Notes: generated from the letters alone by a model not told the origin. Positions 17,940 to 27,862 are shown, counted from the stretch's first letter. The stretch: DNA of 64,000 nt from Vibrio pectenicida (GCA_024347015.1 AP024889.1:3038001-3102000), one strand, 5' to 3'. Numbers and translations: made by a program.

Positions 17940-18557
17940 TTAGGCTTTCGCAACAGCTAATAATGCTCCACAGAATATAAACATGGAGCCAAATAATTTA
18001 TTAAGCTTGCGCATGATTTTATCAGAGCGAATAAAGCGTGCCATCTGTGCAGCTAAAGAGGTATATCCTATCATCACAATCGAGTCGATGATTACAGTCG
18101 TTACACCTAACACTAATAGTTGACCAAGCTGATCTCCTGCAGGATCAATAAACTGAGGAAAAAGTGCTACTAAAAAAACTATAGATTTAGGATTAGTTAG
18201 ATTGATCAGTACGGCCTTGCGCATTAGCACATGGGCAGGTAGGACTTCGCCACCTGCCTGAGCAACCAACGAAGATGTATCTCGCCATTTCTGTACTCCA
18301 AGCCAAATCAGATATCCTACTCCAAACCATTTTATAACAGCAAAAGTTGCTGCTGACTGTGCAACTAAAGTACCAATACCTATACCTACCAGCATAATGT
18401 GTATCGCTAGACCAACTTGTAATCCAGCAACCGCTAATAGTGACTTACGAGTTCCATATGAGATACCGTTACTGATAGAATTTACTGTACCTGAACCTGG
18501 AGCCAGACTAAACACAACCGCTGTTACTACATAGGCGAACCAAACATGCATATCCAC
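17940..18557 (-). CDS. rhtB: Homoserine/homoserine-lactone efflux protein RhtB (LysE family)
   Basis: RhtB is an inner-membrane amino-acid exporter of the LysE/RhtB family. The 205-residue protein follows E. coli RhtB closely: SLAPGSGTVNSISNGISYG near the start, AGLQVGLAIHI, and LINLTNPKSIVFLVALFPQFI in the middle. I choose the GTG at 18557, 8 bases past AGGAG; it gives exactly the family length, whereas a further in-frame extension lacks similarity. It is divergent from pldB, as rhtB and pldB are neighbours in E. coli. Confidence 0.92.
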   Translation of the reverse strand: MDMHVWFAYVVTAVVFSLAPGSGTVNSISNGISYGTRKSLLAVAGLQVGLAIHIMLVGIGIGTLVAQSAATFAVIKWFGVGYLIWLGVQKWRDTSSLVAQAGGEVLPAHVLMRKAVLINLTNPKSIVFLVALFPQFIDPAGDQLGQLLVLGVTTVIIDSIVMIGYTSLAAQMARFIRSDKIMRKLNKLFGSMFIFCGALLAVAKA

Positions 18558-18642
18558 TGTATTTTCTCCTCGACTAAACGGCCTTGGCCACACATAATTT
18601 AGACTTATCCATTTTATTCGTATCGATAGTAGGCCCAAGATC

Positions 18643-19632
18643 ATGAATAAATCAGTCTTAAATATTCAATCCTCTTATACCCAAGAGTTGAATTTTGAGC
18701 AAGCAATCAATAGCCATATTGCTCAATTTTGGTCAAGACGTGAGGAAGGTTTCGTTCAATCCTTTGATAAAACTCAACTGTTTTGGATAAAACTCACATC
18801 CGCTAAGCATCACAAAGCAATCGTGCTAGTAAATGGTCGTATTGAATGTACTTGGAAATATCAGGAACTTTTCTATGATCTTTTCCAACAGGGCTATAAT
18901 ATTTACTCGTTCGATCATAGAGGTCAGGGCTTATCTGATCGCTTGATTGATGACATACAAATGGGTTATGTAGAAGAGTTTGACGACTATGTTCATGACT
19001 TACATCACCTAATGCAGCACTTCAATCTAGAACCGTACGAACGTTGCTATTTGATGGGGCACTCGATGGGAGGAAACATAGCGACCCGTTACCTACAAAC
19101 TTATCCAAACCATCCATTTTCTGCAGTTGCACTTAGTGCACCTATGTTTGGCATTAATTTACCTTGGCATCTTAAACTTATTGCCATTCCTTTTGCTCAG
19201 ATTATGACAGCACTATCAACGCAGCCTTCTTTTGCACCTGGCCAACAAGATTATTACCCCAAACCCTTTGAAAACAACTTTCTCACTCAAAGTTATACGC
19301 GCTATCAATGGTTCAGAAATCTTTACGAGCAAAAGCCAGAACTTAAAATTGGTGGAGCCAGTAATCGTTGGGTCTGGCAAGGACTGATGGCAGCTAAGAA
19401 ATGTCATCTTATGGCCAGGCACATTAAGATCCCACTGCTGCTGCTACAAGCAGGCAATGACAAAATCGTTTCAAATCATGATCAGAGCACATTCTTCAAA
19501 AAGCTGGCCAAAAATAATTTCAACTGCGTGTTAAAACATATTAATCACTCGCGTCACGAAATTTTATTTGAAAAAGATGAATACAGAAACCAAGCGCTAG
19601 ACACAATGCTCACTTTCTTCGACCTCTATTGA
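18643..19632 (+). CDS. pldB: Lysophospholipase L2 (alpha/beta hydrolase)
   Basis: PldB deacylates lysophospholipids. The 329-residue protein is a serine alpha/beta hydrolase with the nucleophile elbow GHSMGG near residue 142, preceded by YSFDHRGQGLSD; a late Asp (AGNDKIV) and His (NHSRHEILFE) complete the likely triad. No signal peptide is evident. It is followed by yigL, 108 bases on, matching the pldB-yigL order of enterobacteria. Confidence 0.92.
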   Translation: MNKSVLNIQSSYTQELNFEQAINSHIAQFWSRREEGFVQSFDKTQLFWIKLTSAKHHKAIVLVNGRIECTWKYQELFYDLFQQGYNIYSFDHRGQGLSDRLIDDIQMGYVEEFDDYVHDLHHLMQHFNLEPYERCYLMGHSMGGNIATRYLQTYPNHPFSAVALSAPMFGINLPWHLKLIAIPFAQIMTALSTQPSFAPGQQDYYPKPFENNFLTQSYTRYQWFRNLYEQKPELKIGGASNRWVWQGLMAAKKCHLMARHIKIPLLLLQAGNDKIVSNHDQSTFFKKLAKNNFNCVLKHINHSRHEILFEKDEYRNQALDTMLTFFDLY

Positions 19633-19740
19633 TAAACTAGGAAAAAACTCAAACTTATCTTTACCCTCTTTTCATCTTAAACATTGGGATAGAATGGAGA
19701 CCTTAAACTTTCGTAGTATCGAATAAATCATGAGGATGAT

Positions 19741-20568
19741 ATGACAGAAATACGCAAAGAGAACCCTTTTCAACTCGTCGCCTCTGATTTAGATGGCACC
19801 TTGCTAGCCCCAAATCATAAACTAAGCGAGTTCTCCAAAAGAACATTAAAAGAGCTACATCACAAGGGCTACACCTTTATTTTTGCAACAGGCCGTCATC
19901 ATGTCGATGTTGCTGGTATTCGCAGCCAAGTCGGAATACCAGCCTATATGATCACTTCTAACGGTGCTCGAGTCCATGATAAAAACGACAACCTGATGTA
20001 CAGTAATAATATTCCTTCCACTCTAATCCAACCAGTGATTGATGTGATACGTCAGGACCCTGATATTTTCATCAACATGTATAAAGATGAAAGTTGGCTG
20101 CTAGATCGTGATAACGACGCTCTTGCAGCATTCCATAACGAGTCAGGCTTTGCTTTCAAAAGTTTTGATTCTCAAACAGCACCCACTGATGGCATTGCAA
20201 AAGTCTTCTTCACTCATCCAGATAAAGATCATGAACATTTAGTTAAATTTGAACAGCAACTGAATGAGAAATTTGCAGGAAAACTCAATATTGCCTTTTC
20301 TACACCATGGTGCTTAGAAGTCATGGCGGCAGAAGTTTCTAAAGGTGAAGCACTCAAAGTCGTCACAAACTCTCTCAACCTAACTCTTGAGAACTGTATT
20401 GCATTTGGTGACGGTATGAATGACGTCGAAATGCTTTCTATGGCTGGAAAAGGCCTTGTTATGGAAACCGCTCATGATAAGGTGAAAGAGGCACTACCTG
20501 ACAACGAAGTGATCGGCAGTAATGCAAATGATGCTGTAGCTCACTATCTTCATACACATTTGTTCTAA
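19741..20568 (+). CDS. yigL: Cof-type HAD phosphatase YigL
   Basis: YigL is a cytoplasmic haloacid-dehalogenase phosphatase that acts on pyridoxal phosphate and other small phosphates. The 275-residue protein begins with the nucleophile motif ASDLDGTLL, contains TGRHHVDV (motif II region) and ends with the FGDGMNDVEML motif IV, separated by the C2B cap. The ATG follows GAGGAT. It probably forms a transcription unit with pldB. Confidence 0.92.
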   Translation: MTEIRKENPFQLVASDLDGTLLAPNHKLSEFSKRTLKELHHKGYTFIFATGRHHVDVAGIRSQVGIPAYMITSNGARVHDKNDNLMYSNNIPSTLIQPVIDVIRQDPDIFINMYKDESWLLDRDNDALAAFHNESGFAFKSFDSQTAPTDGIAKVFFTHPDKDHEHLVKFEQQLNEKFAGKLNIAFSTPWCLEVMAAEVSKGEALKVVTNSLNLTLENCIAFGDGMNDVEMLSMAGKGLVMETAHDKVKEALPDNEVIGSNANDAVAHYLHTHLF

Positions 20569-20594
20569 AATAAAAAGTCCTGTACTGCTACTGA

Positions 20595-21059
20595 TTACGA
20601 AGAGCTCTTCTCTTTGCTCAATATCGCCTGCCATTCAAGCTCACTTACAGGCATGATTGATAGGCGGTTACCACGTTTTACTAAAGGCATATTGTCAAGT
20701 TCTGGCATTGCTTTCATTTCAGATAAAGGGATAAAAAGCTCCATATTCCTAACAAACTCAATATCCACCATAAACCAGCGTGGATTATCGACAGACGATT
20801 TAGGGTCAAAATATGCACTCTCAGGATCAAAAGCAAAATGATCCGGATAGGCCTGCTTAATTACTTTGGCAATACCAACCACCCCTACATGTTTACATGA
20901 AGAGTGATAAATTAGGACTAAGTCGTCAACTTTGACTTGATCTCGGATCATATTTCGAGCTTGATAATTCCGTACGCCTTCCCAACAAGAAGTAGTTTGT
21001 GTGCGAAGTGTGTCAATAGAGAAAGTGTCTGGTTCAGTTTTGAATAGCCAATATGACAT
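20595..21059 (-). CDS. EVE domain protein
   Basis: The 154-residue protein is essentially a single EVE domain of the PUA-like fold: it opens MSYWLFKTEPDTFSID, continues TTSCWEGVRNYQARNMIRD and HSSCKHVGVVGIAKV, with NPRWFMVDIEF later. EVE domains of this type are thought to recognise modified bases in nucleic acids. The ATG at 21059 gives the family start. It converges on yigL and diverges from the COG3650 lipoprotein gene. No restriction or defence genes are adjacent. Confidence 0.9.
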   Translation of the reverse strand: MSYWLFKTEPDTFSIDTLRTQTTSCWEGVRNYQARNMIRDQVKVDDLVLIYHSSCKHVGVVGIAKVIKQAYPDHFAFDPESAYFDPKSSVDNPRWFMVDIEFVRNMELFIPLSEMKAMPELDNMPLVKRGNRLSIMPVSELEWQAILSKEKSSS

Positions 21060-21097
21060 AATGACGCCCAAATGATTTACTATGAGGAAGATATACC

Positions 21098-22615
21098 ATG
21101 AAGGCGTTAAGAAACCCAGTGGTACTCACTATAGCTTTGCTACTGCAAGCTTGTTCCAGTTTCCAATCTAGCCACCCGAGTGCACCATTAGCTTCACTAA
21201 GTAATCCTTCCTCAATCCAACCTCAATCCTTTGTTATTCGTGGTGAAGTTGTTCTTGGTAAAGAAGTCCGCTCTATTACACCATGTGGAAGTCAACAACA
21301 GTATTGGCTAGATATGCCAGAAGACCGTTTTCAACAAGGAATGACGCTAGTCCGTTCCCCTTATGCGCCCTTATATGGTGAAGTAATAGGTCACCTTGAA
21401 ACTACTGGCAATAAAGGATTTGCTGCAAACTATGGCGCACGCTTTGTAGTCGAAAAAATTAATCTTCTAACAGCTGAAAATCCCAAACGCTGTAATCAGC
21501 CAACTCAACCCACTAGAGCATTTGGTAATGAGCCTTTTTGGTCAATAGAATTTCAAAAAAATACATTGAAGTTCAGTGGAATAAATACCCAACCGGAAAA
21601 CCTAGATTTACTATCAAGCAAACTGCAAGATGATCGTCGTCGCTACACATTAAGCAATGGGGAGCTAGAACTTAACCAGCAAAGCTGTACCGATAACATG
21701 AGTGATAGCCTCTATGGCTGGACTTCAACGCTCAAACATCATGATAAGAACCTTCACGGCTGCGCGACACTTTCAAATCAGGATACATCCTTAAATTGGG
21801 CATCCACCTATCAAGCAGAATCAAATACTGGCGCGCCTTTTAGTGTCACACTAAGATTAAGCCCCGACCATACTGCTAACACAATTTATAGCTACCAAAA
21901 TGGCACTGAAGACACGGTAGAGAAAGGCTTTTGGCAACAAATTAATAACCAGCAAGTTCAAGTTGTGAGCACTCACTTACAAGGTCAATCACTACGTTCT
22001 GAGCGTATTTATACCAAGGATGGGGTAAACCAGTTAAGTGCAACACAAGAAAAAGTTGGCAACATAATCTACGACATTACTAATGGTGGACTGAAGCTTT
22101 ACAAAGTAGTAGCAACAAACCCTACTAAACAAATTTCACCAGACATCAACAAAATCCGCTCCAGTGCTGAATTTAATCCTATGGTTGATGAAGCGTTGAG
22201 AACATACTTTGCAAATACCAATCAAGATTCCTCCGGTACTCGTTACCGCTGGCTCACTTATGATCTCAACGCTGATGGACAAAAAGAGTTATTAGCACAA
22301 CTAGATTGGTGCGGTTCAGGTGGATGCACTCTATTGATTTTCAGCAACATCAATCAAAAATGGCAATTCAATAGCCGGATAACATTGGTACAAACCCCTT
22401 TAAACTTAGGAGTGAAAAGTCATCATGATTGGCGCGATTTCGTAATGTTTGTCAGTGGTGGTGGTGCGACCCCTAATCAACACACTTTAAAATTTGATGG
22501 TAGCCATTACCCTCTCAACCCAAGTAATGCACCTGTTGCCAGCTATGATGAGATCAGTCCAATTCAACTTTTCTCTGATGGCCTGACACCCCACCAAGGA
22601 GGCATCACACTTTAA
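21098..22615 (+). CDS. COG3650-type outer-membrane lipoprotein
   Basis: The 505-residue product has a lipoprotein signal with lipobox LQAC (Cys19) and a Ser-rich linker. About residues 43-130 form a NlpE/COG3015-like part with two cysteines; AFGNEPFWSIEF (about 142) opens the COG3650 domain. The C-terminal third contains DLNADGQKELLAQLDWCGSGGC, resembling a calcium-binding DxDxDG loop. The residue after Cys is Ser, so outer-membrane sorting is expected. The function is unknown; envelope-stress or copper roles suggested for relatives are not shown here. A GAGGAAG lies before the ATG. Confidence 0.75.
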   Translation: MKALRNPVVLTIALLLQACSSFQSSHPSAPLASLSNPSSIQPQSFVIRGEVVLGKEVRSITPCGSQQQYWLDMPEDRFQQGMTLVRSPYAPLYGEVIGHLETTGNKGFAANYGARFVVEKINLLTAENPKRCNQPTQPTRAFGNEPFWSIEFQKNTLKFSGINTQPENLDLLSSKLQDDRRRYTLSNGELELNQQSCTDNMSDSLYGWTSTLKHHDKNLHGCATLSNQDTSLNWASTYQAESNTGAPFSVTLRLSPDHTANTIYSYQNGTEDTVEKGFWQQINNQQVQVVSTHLQGQSLRSERIYTKDGVNQLSATQEKVGNIIYDITNGGLKLYKVVATNPTKQISPDINKIRSSAEFNPMVDEALRTYFANTNQDSSGTRYRWLTYDLNADGQKELLAQLDWCGSGGCTLLIFSNINQKWQFNSRITLVQTPLNLGVKSHHDWRDFVMFVSGGGATPNQHTLKFDGSHYPLNPSNAPVASYDEISPIQLFSDGLTPHQGGITL

Positions 22616-22616
22616 T

Positions 22617-23213
22617 ATGATCTCCTCTTGTCTAGAGTGCGGGCTAAAATATAACTGCATATGTGACCACATACCATTGATTGAGATTAATGCTCACATT
22701 GCACTCTTAATGCATGAAAATGAGCAGGGGCGAGAAACAAATACCGGCCAATGGTTACTCAAATCTACTAAGTCTGCCAGCCAGCATATCTGGAAAAGAA
22801 AACAGCCCTGCTCCAAGTTGTCGGCGTTGATATCGGATCCTAGCTATCAAGCATTTGTGCTATTTCCAGGGCAACAGAGTCAATTAATAAACAAAGCTAT
22901 CCACAACGGAGGTCAAATAAAAAACACTACTCTTTTATTTATAATTCTCGATGGTACATGGCAAGAAGCTAATAAAATGTTGCGTAAAAGCCCTTGGCTA
23001 CAGGATATACCAAAGGTTAGTTTGGATGCTGACATAGCATCGAGCTACCACCTTCGTCGCAATCAAAAGTTCGGCAATCTATGCACTCTCGAGGTAGGTG
23101 CAGAAATTATTCGATGCTTAGGTTATGCAGAATCTGCTGTTCAGCTACATCAGTTTCTCATCCATTACAGCAAGGCTTTCTACGCAGACAAAAGCGGCCA
23201 CCAGCTCAAATAA
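22617..23213 (+). CDS. DTW-domain tRNA-uridine aminocarboxypropyltransferase
   Basis: DTW-domain enzymes (TapT/YfiP class) add a 3-amino-3-carboxypropyl group from SAM to uridine (acp3U) in tRNA. The 198-residue protein begins with a cysteine cluster (CLECGLKYNCIC), has LMHENEQGRETNTG near residue 32 and the defining DGTWQEA near residue 114. It starts 1 base after the lipoprotein stop, suggesting co-transcription. The modified position (such as U47) is inferred from E. coli TapT. Confidence 0.88.
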   Translation: MISSCLECGLKYNCICDHIPLIEINAHIALLMHENEQGRETNTGQWLLKSTKSASQHIWKRKQPCSKLSALISDPSYQAFVLFPGQQSQLINKAIHNGGQIKNTTLLFIILDGTWQEANKMLRKSPWLQDIPKVSLDADIASSYHLRRNQKFGNLCTLEVGAEIIRCLGYAESAVQLHQFLIHYSKAFYADKSGHQLK

Positions 23214-23255
23214 TAAATTTGCGTACTGGGTAGACTTCGCTTTAACTCGTTTGAA

Positions 23256-23987
23256 CTATTTAGAGTGAGGATTAATTAGTAAAGAAAGCTCAGTCAAACT
23301 CGATATCTCGACATCAGGTAGAATTCGAGCACTGCCATGCTTTGTTAGCAAACTACATTGATCATTAAACCAGCAGGCCTTTAGACCACTATTTTTCGCT
23401 CCTTGTACATCACTAAGTAAATGGTCACCAACATGCAGCACCATACTAGGTGGTAGTTGAAGATGTTCAACTGCTTTATCAAACAGCTGACAATGGGGTT
23501 TGGCATAACCATCTCGCCCCGACTTAAGTATGAGAGAAAAATAGTTTGCTAAGCCAATACGTTCCACATCAACATTGCCATTAGTAATCGCCACTAAGGG
23601 AATACATTTGGCAAGCTCTTCCATGACCTGATGAGTTTGCCAAGGTACTTCAAAGTCACTACGTAAGTGACGTACTTGCTGCATTGCTTCTTCCGCCGCC
23701 TGTTTTGCTTGTTCTTCTTTATATCCAAGGCGGTACAGGCCAGTTTCAATCTGCTTATAGCGCCATAGCGAGAGATCGTTGGCTAACCAACTATCTGCTC
23801 TAACAAGCTCGTTTTTAAGCTTACGCCACCAGCTCATTGGCTGGGTAGTGGAAATCGGGTGAAACTTATGTAGCCATAAAGCAAACTCGGTTTCTAACCG
23901 TTTAATAACTGGACGATTATCGTATAATGTGTCATCCAAATCGAAAGTCATGGCATGAATAGCAGCTAATGGGCGAAAAAACCTCAT
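23256..23987 (-). CDS. yigB: HAD phosphatase YigB
   Basis: YigB is a HAD-IA phosphatase that can dephosphorylate the riboflavin intermediate 5-amino-6-(5-phosphoribitylamino)uracil and FMN. The 243-residue protein starts MRFFRPLAAIHAMTFDLDDTLYDN, matching E. coli YigB, and carries TNGNVDV, a catalytic Lys region (KPHCQLFDKA) and HVGDHLLSDVQGA. The ATG at 23987 shares its A with the xerC stop codon (TGATG), so the genes are translationally coupled in the conserved xerC-yigB order. Confidence 0.93.
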   Translation of the reverse strand: MRFFRPLAAIHAMTFDLDDTLYDNRPVIKRLETEFALWLHKFHPISTTQPMSWWRKLKNELVRADSWLANDLSLWRYKQIETGLYRLGYKEEQAKQAAEEAMQQVRHLRSDFEVPWQTHQVMEELAKCIPLVAITNGNVDVERIGLANYFSLILKSGRDGYAKPHCQLFDKAVEHLQLPPSMVLHVGDHLLSDVQGAKNSGLKACWFNDQCSLLTKHGSARILPDVEISSLTELSLLINPHSK

Positions 23988-24916
23988 CAATTGCCCTCTT
24001 TTTTCTTGGCTCTTGGATGGGCCTGATCGTAAACATCAGCTAAGTGCTGAAAGTCGAGATGGGTGTATATCTGAGTGGTTGAAATATTCTCATGACCTAA
24101 TAATTCTTGAACCGCTCTCAGATTTTGGCTCGACTCGAGCATATGAGTCGCAAATGAATGACGTAATTTATGTGGGCTAATATGGCTAGCAACAGACTGC
24201 TTTTGTCCCCACTCAGCCAAACGCTTTTGTACACTACGATGAGAAATTCTGCCCCCAAGTTTAGAAACAAATAGGGCAGGTTCTTGAGCATTTGCTATCG
24301 CTCCACGTGCCTTGAGCCATTTAGTTACCCATTCTTTGGCCATGCCCGCAAATGGAGCTTTACGTTCTTTATCTCCTTTACCCATAACGCGAATGTCACC
24401 CGACGACAAACTCAGATCGCGGATGTTAATACCGACCACCTCTGCTAATCGAAGACCAGAGCCATACATAAGCTCCATCATGGCTCGATCACGAATAGCC
24501 AATGGATCATCTTCATTTACATCAAGTAGTTGACTCACTTCATCAATATCAAGGTTTTTCGGTAATGGCCTTTGCTTTCTAGGCGCTGAAACACCTTTGG
24601 CCGGATTGGCAGTCAGTTCACCACGTAAAATCAAAAAATCAAAAAAACTCCGTAGCGAGGATAACCTAGTCGCAAGACTACTCGCTTTCATGCCATTACG
24701 CATACCCTTACTTGCAAGCTGTCGAACCCAAGCAGCATCAACTTGATCCCAATCTTTTATCCCCATAGAAACTAGGTGCTGCGCCATGGTTTCAAGTTGC
24801 TGTTTATAATTACGTTGGGTATGAAGACTCAACCCTTTTTCACTTCTTAAATACTCGTAGAAGCGATCTAATGGGCTCTGTAAACTACTGGGAAGAGGAG
24901 TGACTAACTCTTTCAT
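23987..24916 (-). CDS. xerC: Site-specific tyrosine recombinase XerC
   Basis: XerC acts with XerD at dif to resolve chromosome dimers. The 309-residue protein has the SAM-like N-terminal domain (SPLDRFYEYLRSEKGLSLHTQRNYKQQL) and the catalytic domain with Arg in YGSGLRLAEVVG, Lys in GKGDKERKAPF, HKLRHSFATHML, GHENISTTQIYTH and the nucleophile Tyr in IYTHLD. The ATG at 24916 lies inside the end of the DUF484 gene (32-base overlap). It is a housekeeping recombinase, not a mobile-element integrase. Confidence 0.97.
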   Translation of the reverse strand: MKELVTPLPSSLQSPLDRFYEYLRSEKGLSLHTQRNYKQQLETMAQHLVSMGIKDWDQVDAAWVRQLASKGMRNGMKASSLATRLSSLRSFFDFLILRGELTANPAKGVSAPRKQRPLPKNLDIDEVSQLLDVNEDDPLAIRDRAMMELMYGSGLRLAEVVGINIRDLSLSSGDIRVMGKGDKERKAPFAGMAKEWVTKWLKARGAIANAQEPALFVSKLGGRISHRSVQKRLAEWGQKQSVASHISPHKLRHSFATHMLESSQNLRAVQELLGHENISTTQIYTHLDFQHLADVYDQAHPRAKKKEGN

Positions 24917-25595
24917 ACGTCTGGCCTTTCCATGGTAGTGTATCAACTAGGTGAGACAGCACTAAAGTAAGGTGTCTCAAAAATAAGGTATCCATATCGG
25001 GTTGAAAATGCCCACCATCACTACTAGAGAACACTAAAATACCTTGGAGTGACTTCTTTTTCAGAGGCAAAATTACATAAGATCCCATCTCGGGAGCTCG
25101 TGCTCCATCACCTAGCAATAAAACTTGATCCGCTTTACGTAAACGACCTAAATAAGCACTTTTACCATTAAGGTAGTTAGTAGCAAAACGTTGATAACCA
25201 TTTTTGTCGAGTGAATAATATCCCGGCTGCGTCCCTAACAAACGAAAATAGGCCACTAAACCCATCAACTTCGCCGCATCTTCGATCGTTTTGATAACAG
25301 ATATTAAGCAATCACACTTGAGAATACTCTCCTCAAGCGACATAAATTCGTGAAAAGTACGATCATTACTTTTTGCCAACGACATTAAAGTGCTAATTTC
25401 TTCTTCCAATTCATCAATACGCTGACGTTGCCTTTTCATTTGCAAATGAACTAGAGAGATGGCTGCCTGACCCTCGTGATGAGGTAAAGCAAGACTATCG
25501 ACTAAGTCGCCGCGCTTAGTAAAAAAATCAGGATGTTCGCGTAAGTAGTTTGCAACAACCTCAGAGGTTAGTGCATCCGCTTCAAACTGTGACAC
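24885..25595 (-). CDS. DUF484 family protein
   Basis: The 236-residue protein shows the DUF484 N-terminal helices (VVANYLREHPDFFTKRGDLVDSLALPH), a coiled-coil (KRQRQRIDELEEEISTL, about residues 53-70) and a GAF-like C-terminal part with YVILPLKKKSLQGILVFSS. The start is GTG at 25595, 7 bases after AAAGG. It lies between dapF and xerC, the position of yigA in E. coli, and overlaps xerC by 32 bases. The function is unknown. Confidence 0.9.
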   Translation of the reverse strand: MSQFEADALTSEVVANYLREHPDFFTKRGDLVDSLALPHHEGQAAISLVHLQMKRQRQRIDELEEEISTLMSLAKSNDRTFHEFMSLEESILKCDCLISVIKTIEDAAKLMGLVAYFRLLGTQPGYYSLDKNGYQRFATNYLNGKSAYLGRLRKADQVLLLGDGARAPEMGSYVILPLKKKSLQGILVFSSSDGGHFQPDMDTLFLRHLTLVLSHLVDTLPWKGQTYERVSHSSSQ

Positions 25596-25621
25596 ATTGA
25601 TACCTTTAACAGTTTATTCTC

Positions 25622-26452
25622 TTAACAGCTTAGCTGACCATCGAAAACATGGCAGGCAGGACCTGTCATAAACAATGGTTTACCCTGTCCTTTCCAACTG
25701 ATTTTTAATGAACCACCTGGCAGATTCACTTGCACCGTTTCATCAAGTAGCTCTTGCATAATCCCAACTGCAACTGCACCACATGCCCCACTACCACAAG
25801 CCTGAGTTTCCCCTGCACCACGTTCAAATACTCTCAGATTTACTTCATTGCGGTTCACAACCTGCATAAAACCCGCATTAACTTTCTCTGGAAAGCGTTC
25901 ATGTGACTCTAGTAATGGGCCTAGAGTTTCCACGTCTGCTGTCTCAGTGTCTGGTACAACTGTCACGACATGTGGATTCCCCATACTGACAGCACCACAA
26001 AATAACGTGTGATCATCTAGGCGCAATATATAAGTTTTCTCAACTTGCTTCGCTTTAAAAGGGATCTTGCCCGGTTCAAACTCAGGCACTCCCATATTTA
26101 CCGTCACTTGATCGTCATCTTCAATATTTAGCGTCAGCTTGCCTTTTTTGGTACTAACACTGATGCTGAACTTGTTGGTCAATCCTTTCATGCGCACAAA
26201 ACGAGCAAAGCAGCGGGCACCGTTACCGCACTGCTCGACTTCACTGCCGTCGGCATTAAAGATTCGATAGTGAAAATCAGTTTCTGGGTCGTAAGGTGCT
26301 TCGACTATCAAAAGCTGATCAAAACCAACTCCTGTATTGCGATCAGCCAAACGACGGATCAAATCAGGAGAGAAGAAAATGTTTTGGGTAATACAATCAA
26401 CAACCATAAAGTCATTACCCAAACCATGCATTTTAGAAAAATGGAAATGCAT
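25622..26452 (-). CDS. dapF: Diaminopimelate epimerase DapF
   Basis: DapF interconverts LL- and meso-diaminopimelate for peptidoglycan and lysine. The 276 residues contain the two catalytic cysteine motifs: [15 protein letters not shown] near residue 73 and [13 protein letters not shown] near residue 217. The N-terminus [11 protein letters not shown] is typical. It lies 10 bases downstream of lysA, which consumes its product. Confidence 0.97.
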   Translation of the reverse strand: MHFHFSKMHGLGNDFMVVDCITQNIFFSPDLIRRLADRNTGVGFDQLLIVEAPYDPETDFHYRIFNADGSEVEQCGNGARCFARFVRMKGLTNKFSISVSTKKGKLTLNIEDDDQVTVNMGVPEFEPGKIPFKAKQVEKTYILRLDDHTLFCGAVSMGNPHVVTVVPDTETADVETLGPLLESHERFPEKVNAGFMQVVNRNEVNLRVFERGAGETQACGSGACGAVAVGIMQELLDETVQVNLPGGSLKISWKGQGKPLFMTGPACHVFDGQLSC

Positions 26453-26462
26453 AAGACTTAAA

Positions 26463-27716
26463 TTACTCCGGAAGAATATTCTCTAGTGCCCACAAGCTCG
26501 ATAACTCCTCACGCTGACGCACCAAATGCATATTGCCGCCGTCAACCATAATTTCAGCAGCTCGCGCTCGGGTATTATAATTGGAAGACATAACAAAACC
26601 ATAAGCACCCGCTGAGCGCACTGCCAATAAGTCATTCTCCTTTAGGACTAAAGACCTGTCTTTACCAAGGAAATCTCCTGTTTCACAGATTGGGCCAACC
26701 AAATCATAATTTACTGCTTCACCAGTTCGTGGAACAACAGGCACAATATCTTGCCATGCTTGATATAGGGCTGGACGCATTAGGTCATTCATCGCTGCAT
26801 CGATAATGGCAAAATTCTTATGTTCAGTGTGCTTAAGGAATTCCACTTTAGTTAACAATACACCCGCATTAGCAGCAATTGCTCGACCAGGTTCAAATAT
26901 CAGCTCTAAATCTTGGTGATTTTTCAGTCTTCCCAACAGTGCTTTCGCATAATCTGATGGCTGAGGTGGTAATTCATCACGATAAATAACGCCTAAGCCA
27001 CCACCGACGTCAAGATGTTTAATATGTATATCTTGAGCCTTAAGATCATCAATCAATGCCAGTAAGCGATCTGTTGCGTCGATAAAAGGTTCAATATCTG
27101 TGAGCTGAGAACCAATATGGCAATCAATACCTTTGATGTCTAAGTGTTCAAGACTTTGGGCAAATTTATACACTGCTGGAGCTCTGTCAAAAGCGATACC
27201 AAACTTGTTATCACGCAAACCCGTCGATATATAAGGGTGAGTATTCGCATCAACATCTGGGTTAATACGTAGCGAGATAGGCGCTTTGACCCCTAACTCA
27301 CCTGCAACTTGATTAAGTTTTTCTAACTCTGGCTCAGACTCAACATTGAAGCACTTAATACCCAGCTCTAAGGCACGCTTCATTTCGTCAGCAGTCTTAC
27401 CTACTCCCGAAAAAACGACCTTATTAGGGTTTCCACCTGCTACAATAACACGTTCTAATTCACCACCCGATACAATATCAAATCCGGAGCCAAGACGCGC
27501 TAGAGTATTAAGAACTCCTATATTCGAATTAGCTTTCACGGCATAACAGACCAGATGTGGATGTTCTCCAACAGACTTATCAAACGCATTCCAATGACGT
27601 TCAAATGTCGCCCGCGAGTAAACATAGAGAGGAGTCCCATACTGCTCTGCTAACTTCGTCAGTGGTACACCTTCGGCCCATAACTGGCCATCATCTTGAT
27701 AGTTAAAGTAATCCAA
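26463..27716 (-). CDS. lysA: Diaminopimelate decarboxylase LysA
   Basis: LysA decarboxylates meso-DAP to L-lysine with PLP. The 417-residue protein has the PLP lysine in [24 protein letters not shown] and EPGRAI motifs, and the C-terminal CETGDF and [13 protein letters not shown]. The only start that fits the vibrio N-terminus ([10 protein letters not shown]) is a TTG at 27716, 8 bases after AAGGG; no in-frame ATG exists before the upstream stop. It sits in lptM-lysA-dapF; the E. coli counterpart operon lacks lysA. Confidence 0.95.
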   Translation of the reverse strand: MDYFNYQDDGQLWAEGVPLTKLAEQYGTPLYVYSRATFERHWNAFDKSVGEHPHLVCYAVKANSNIGVLNTLARLGSGFDIVSGGELERVIVAGGNPNKVVFSGVGKTADEMKRALELGIKCFNVESEPELEKLNQVAGELGVKAPISLRINPDVDANTHPYISTGLRDNKFGIAFDRAPAVYKFAQSLEHLDIKGIDCHIGSQLTDIEPFIDATDRLLALIDDLKAQDIHIKHLDVGGGLGVIYRDELPPQPSDYAKALLGRLKNHQDLELIFEPGRAIAANAGVLLTKVEFLKHTEHKNFAIIDAAMNDLMRPALYQAWQDIVPVVPRTGEAVNYDLVGPICETGDFLGKDRSLVLKENDLLAVRSAGAYGFVMSSNYNTRARAAEIMVDGGNMHLVRQREELSSLWALENILPE

Positions 27717-27739
27717 AATGAGATCCCTTATTAAAATAA

Positions 27740-27862
27740 TTATTGTTGTGAAGGCTGCTCATTATGAGGCACATCTTCAGGCATATAAAGAGGTCCAGTT
27801 TGACCACAAGCAGTCAAGCCAAGAACAGTTAAAACAAATAAAGCAACTAGTAATTTTTTCAT
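27740..27862 (-). CDS. lptM: LPS-assembly small lipoprotein LptM (YifL)
   Basis: This 40-residue lipoprotein has a short Lys signal (MKKLLVALFV), a lipobox LTAC with Cys19 and the family hallmark GQTGPLYMP. LptM binds the LptD-LptE translocon in the outer membrane and promotes its correct disulfide formation. The rest is short and polar, ending EQPSQQ. It is the first gene of the lptM-lysA-dapF operon, 23 bases before lysA, and divergent from cyaY. Confidence 0.93.
   Translation of the reverse strand: MKKLLVALFVLTVLGLTACGQTGPLYMPEDVPHNEQPSQQ

Noticed and set aside
20595..21059. EVE-domain gene as part of a restriction/defence locus
   Set aside because: Neighbours are housekeeping phosphatase and lipoprotein genes; no nuclease or methyltransferase is adjacent.
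23987..24916. Possible mobile-element integrase
   Set aside because: Gene order (DUF484-xerC-yigB) and sequence identify the housekeeping XerC; no attachment site or cargo is nearby.
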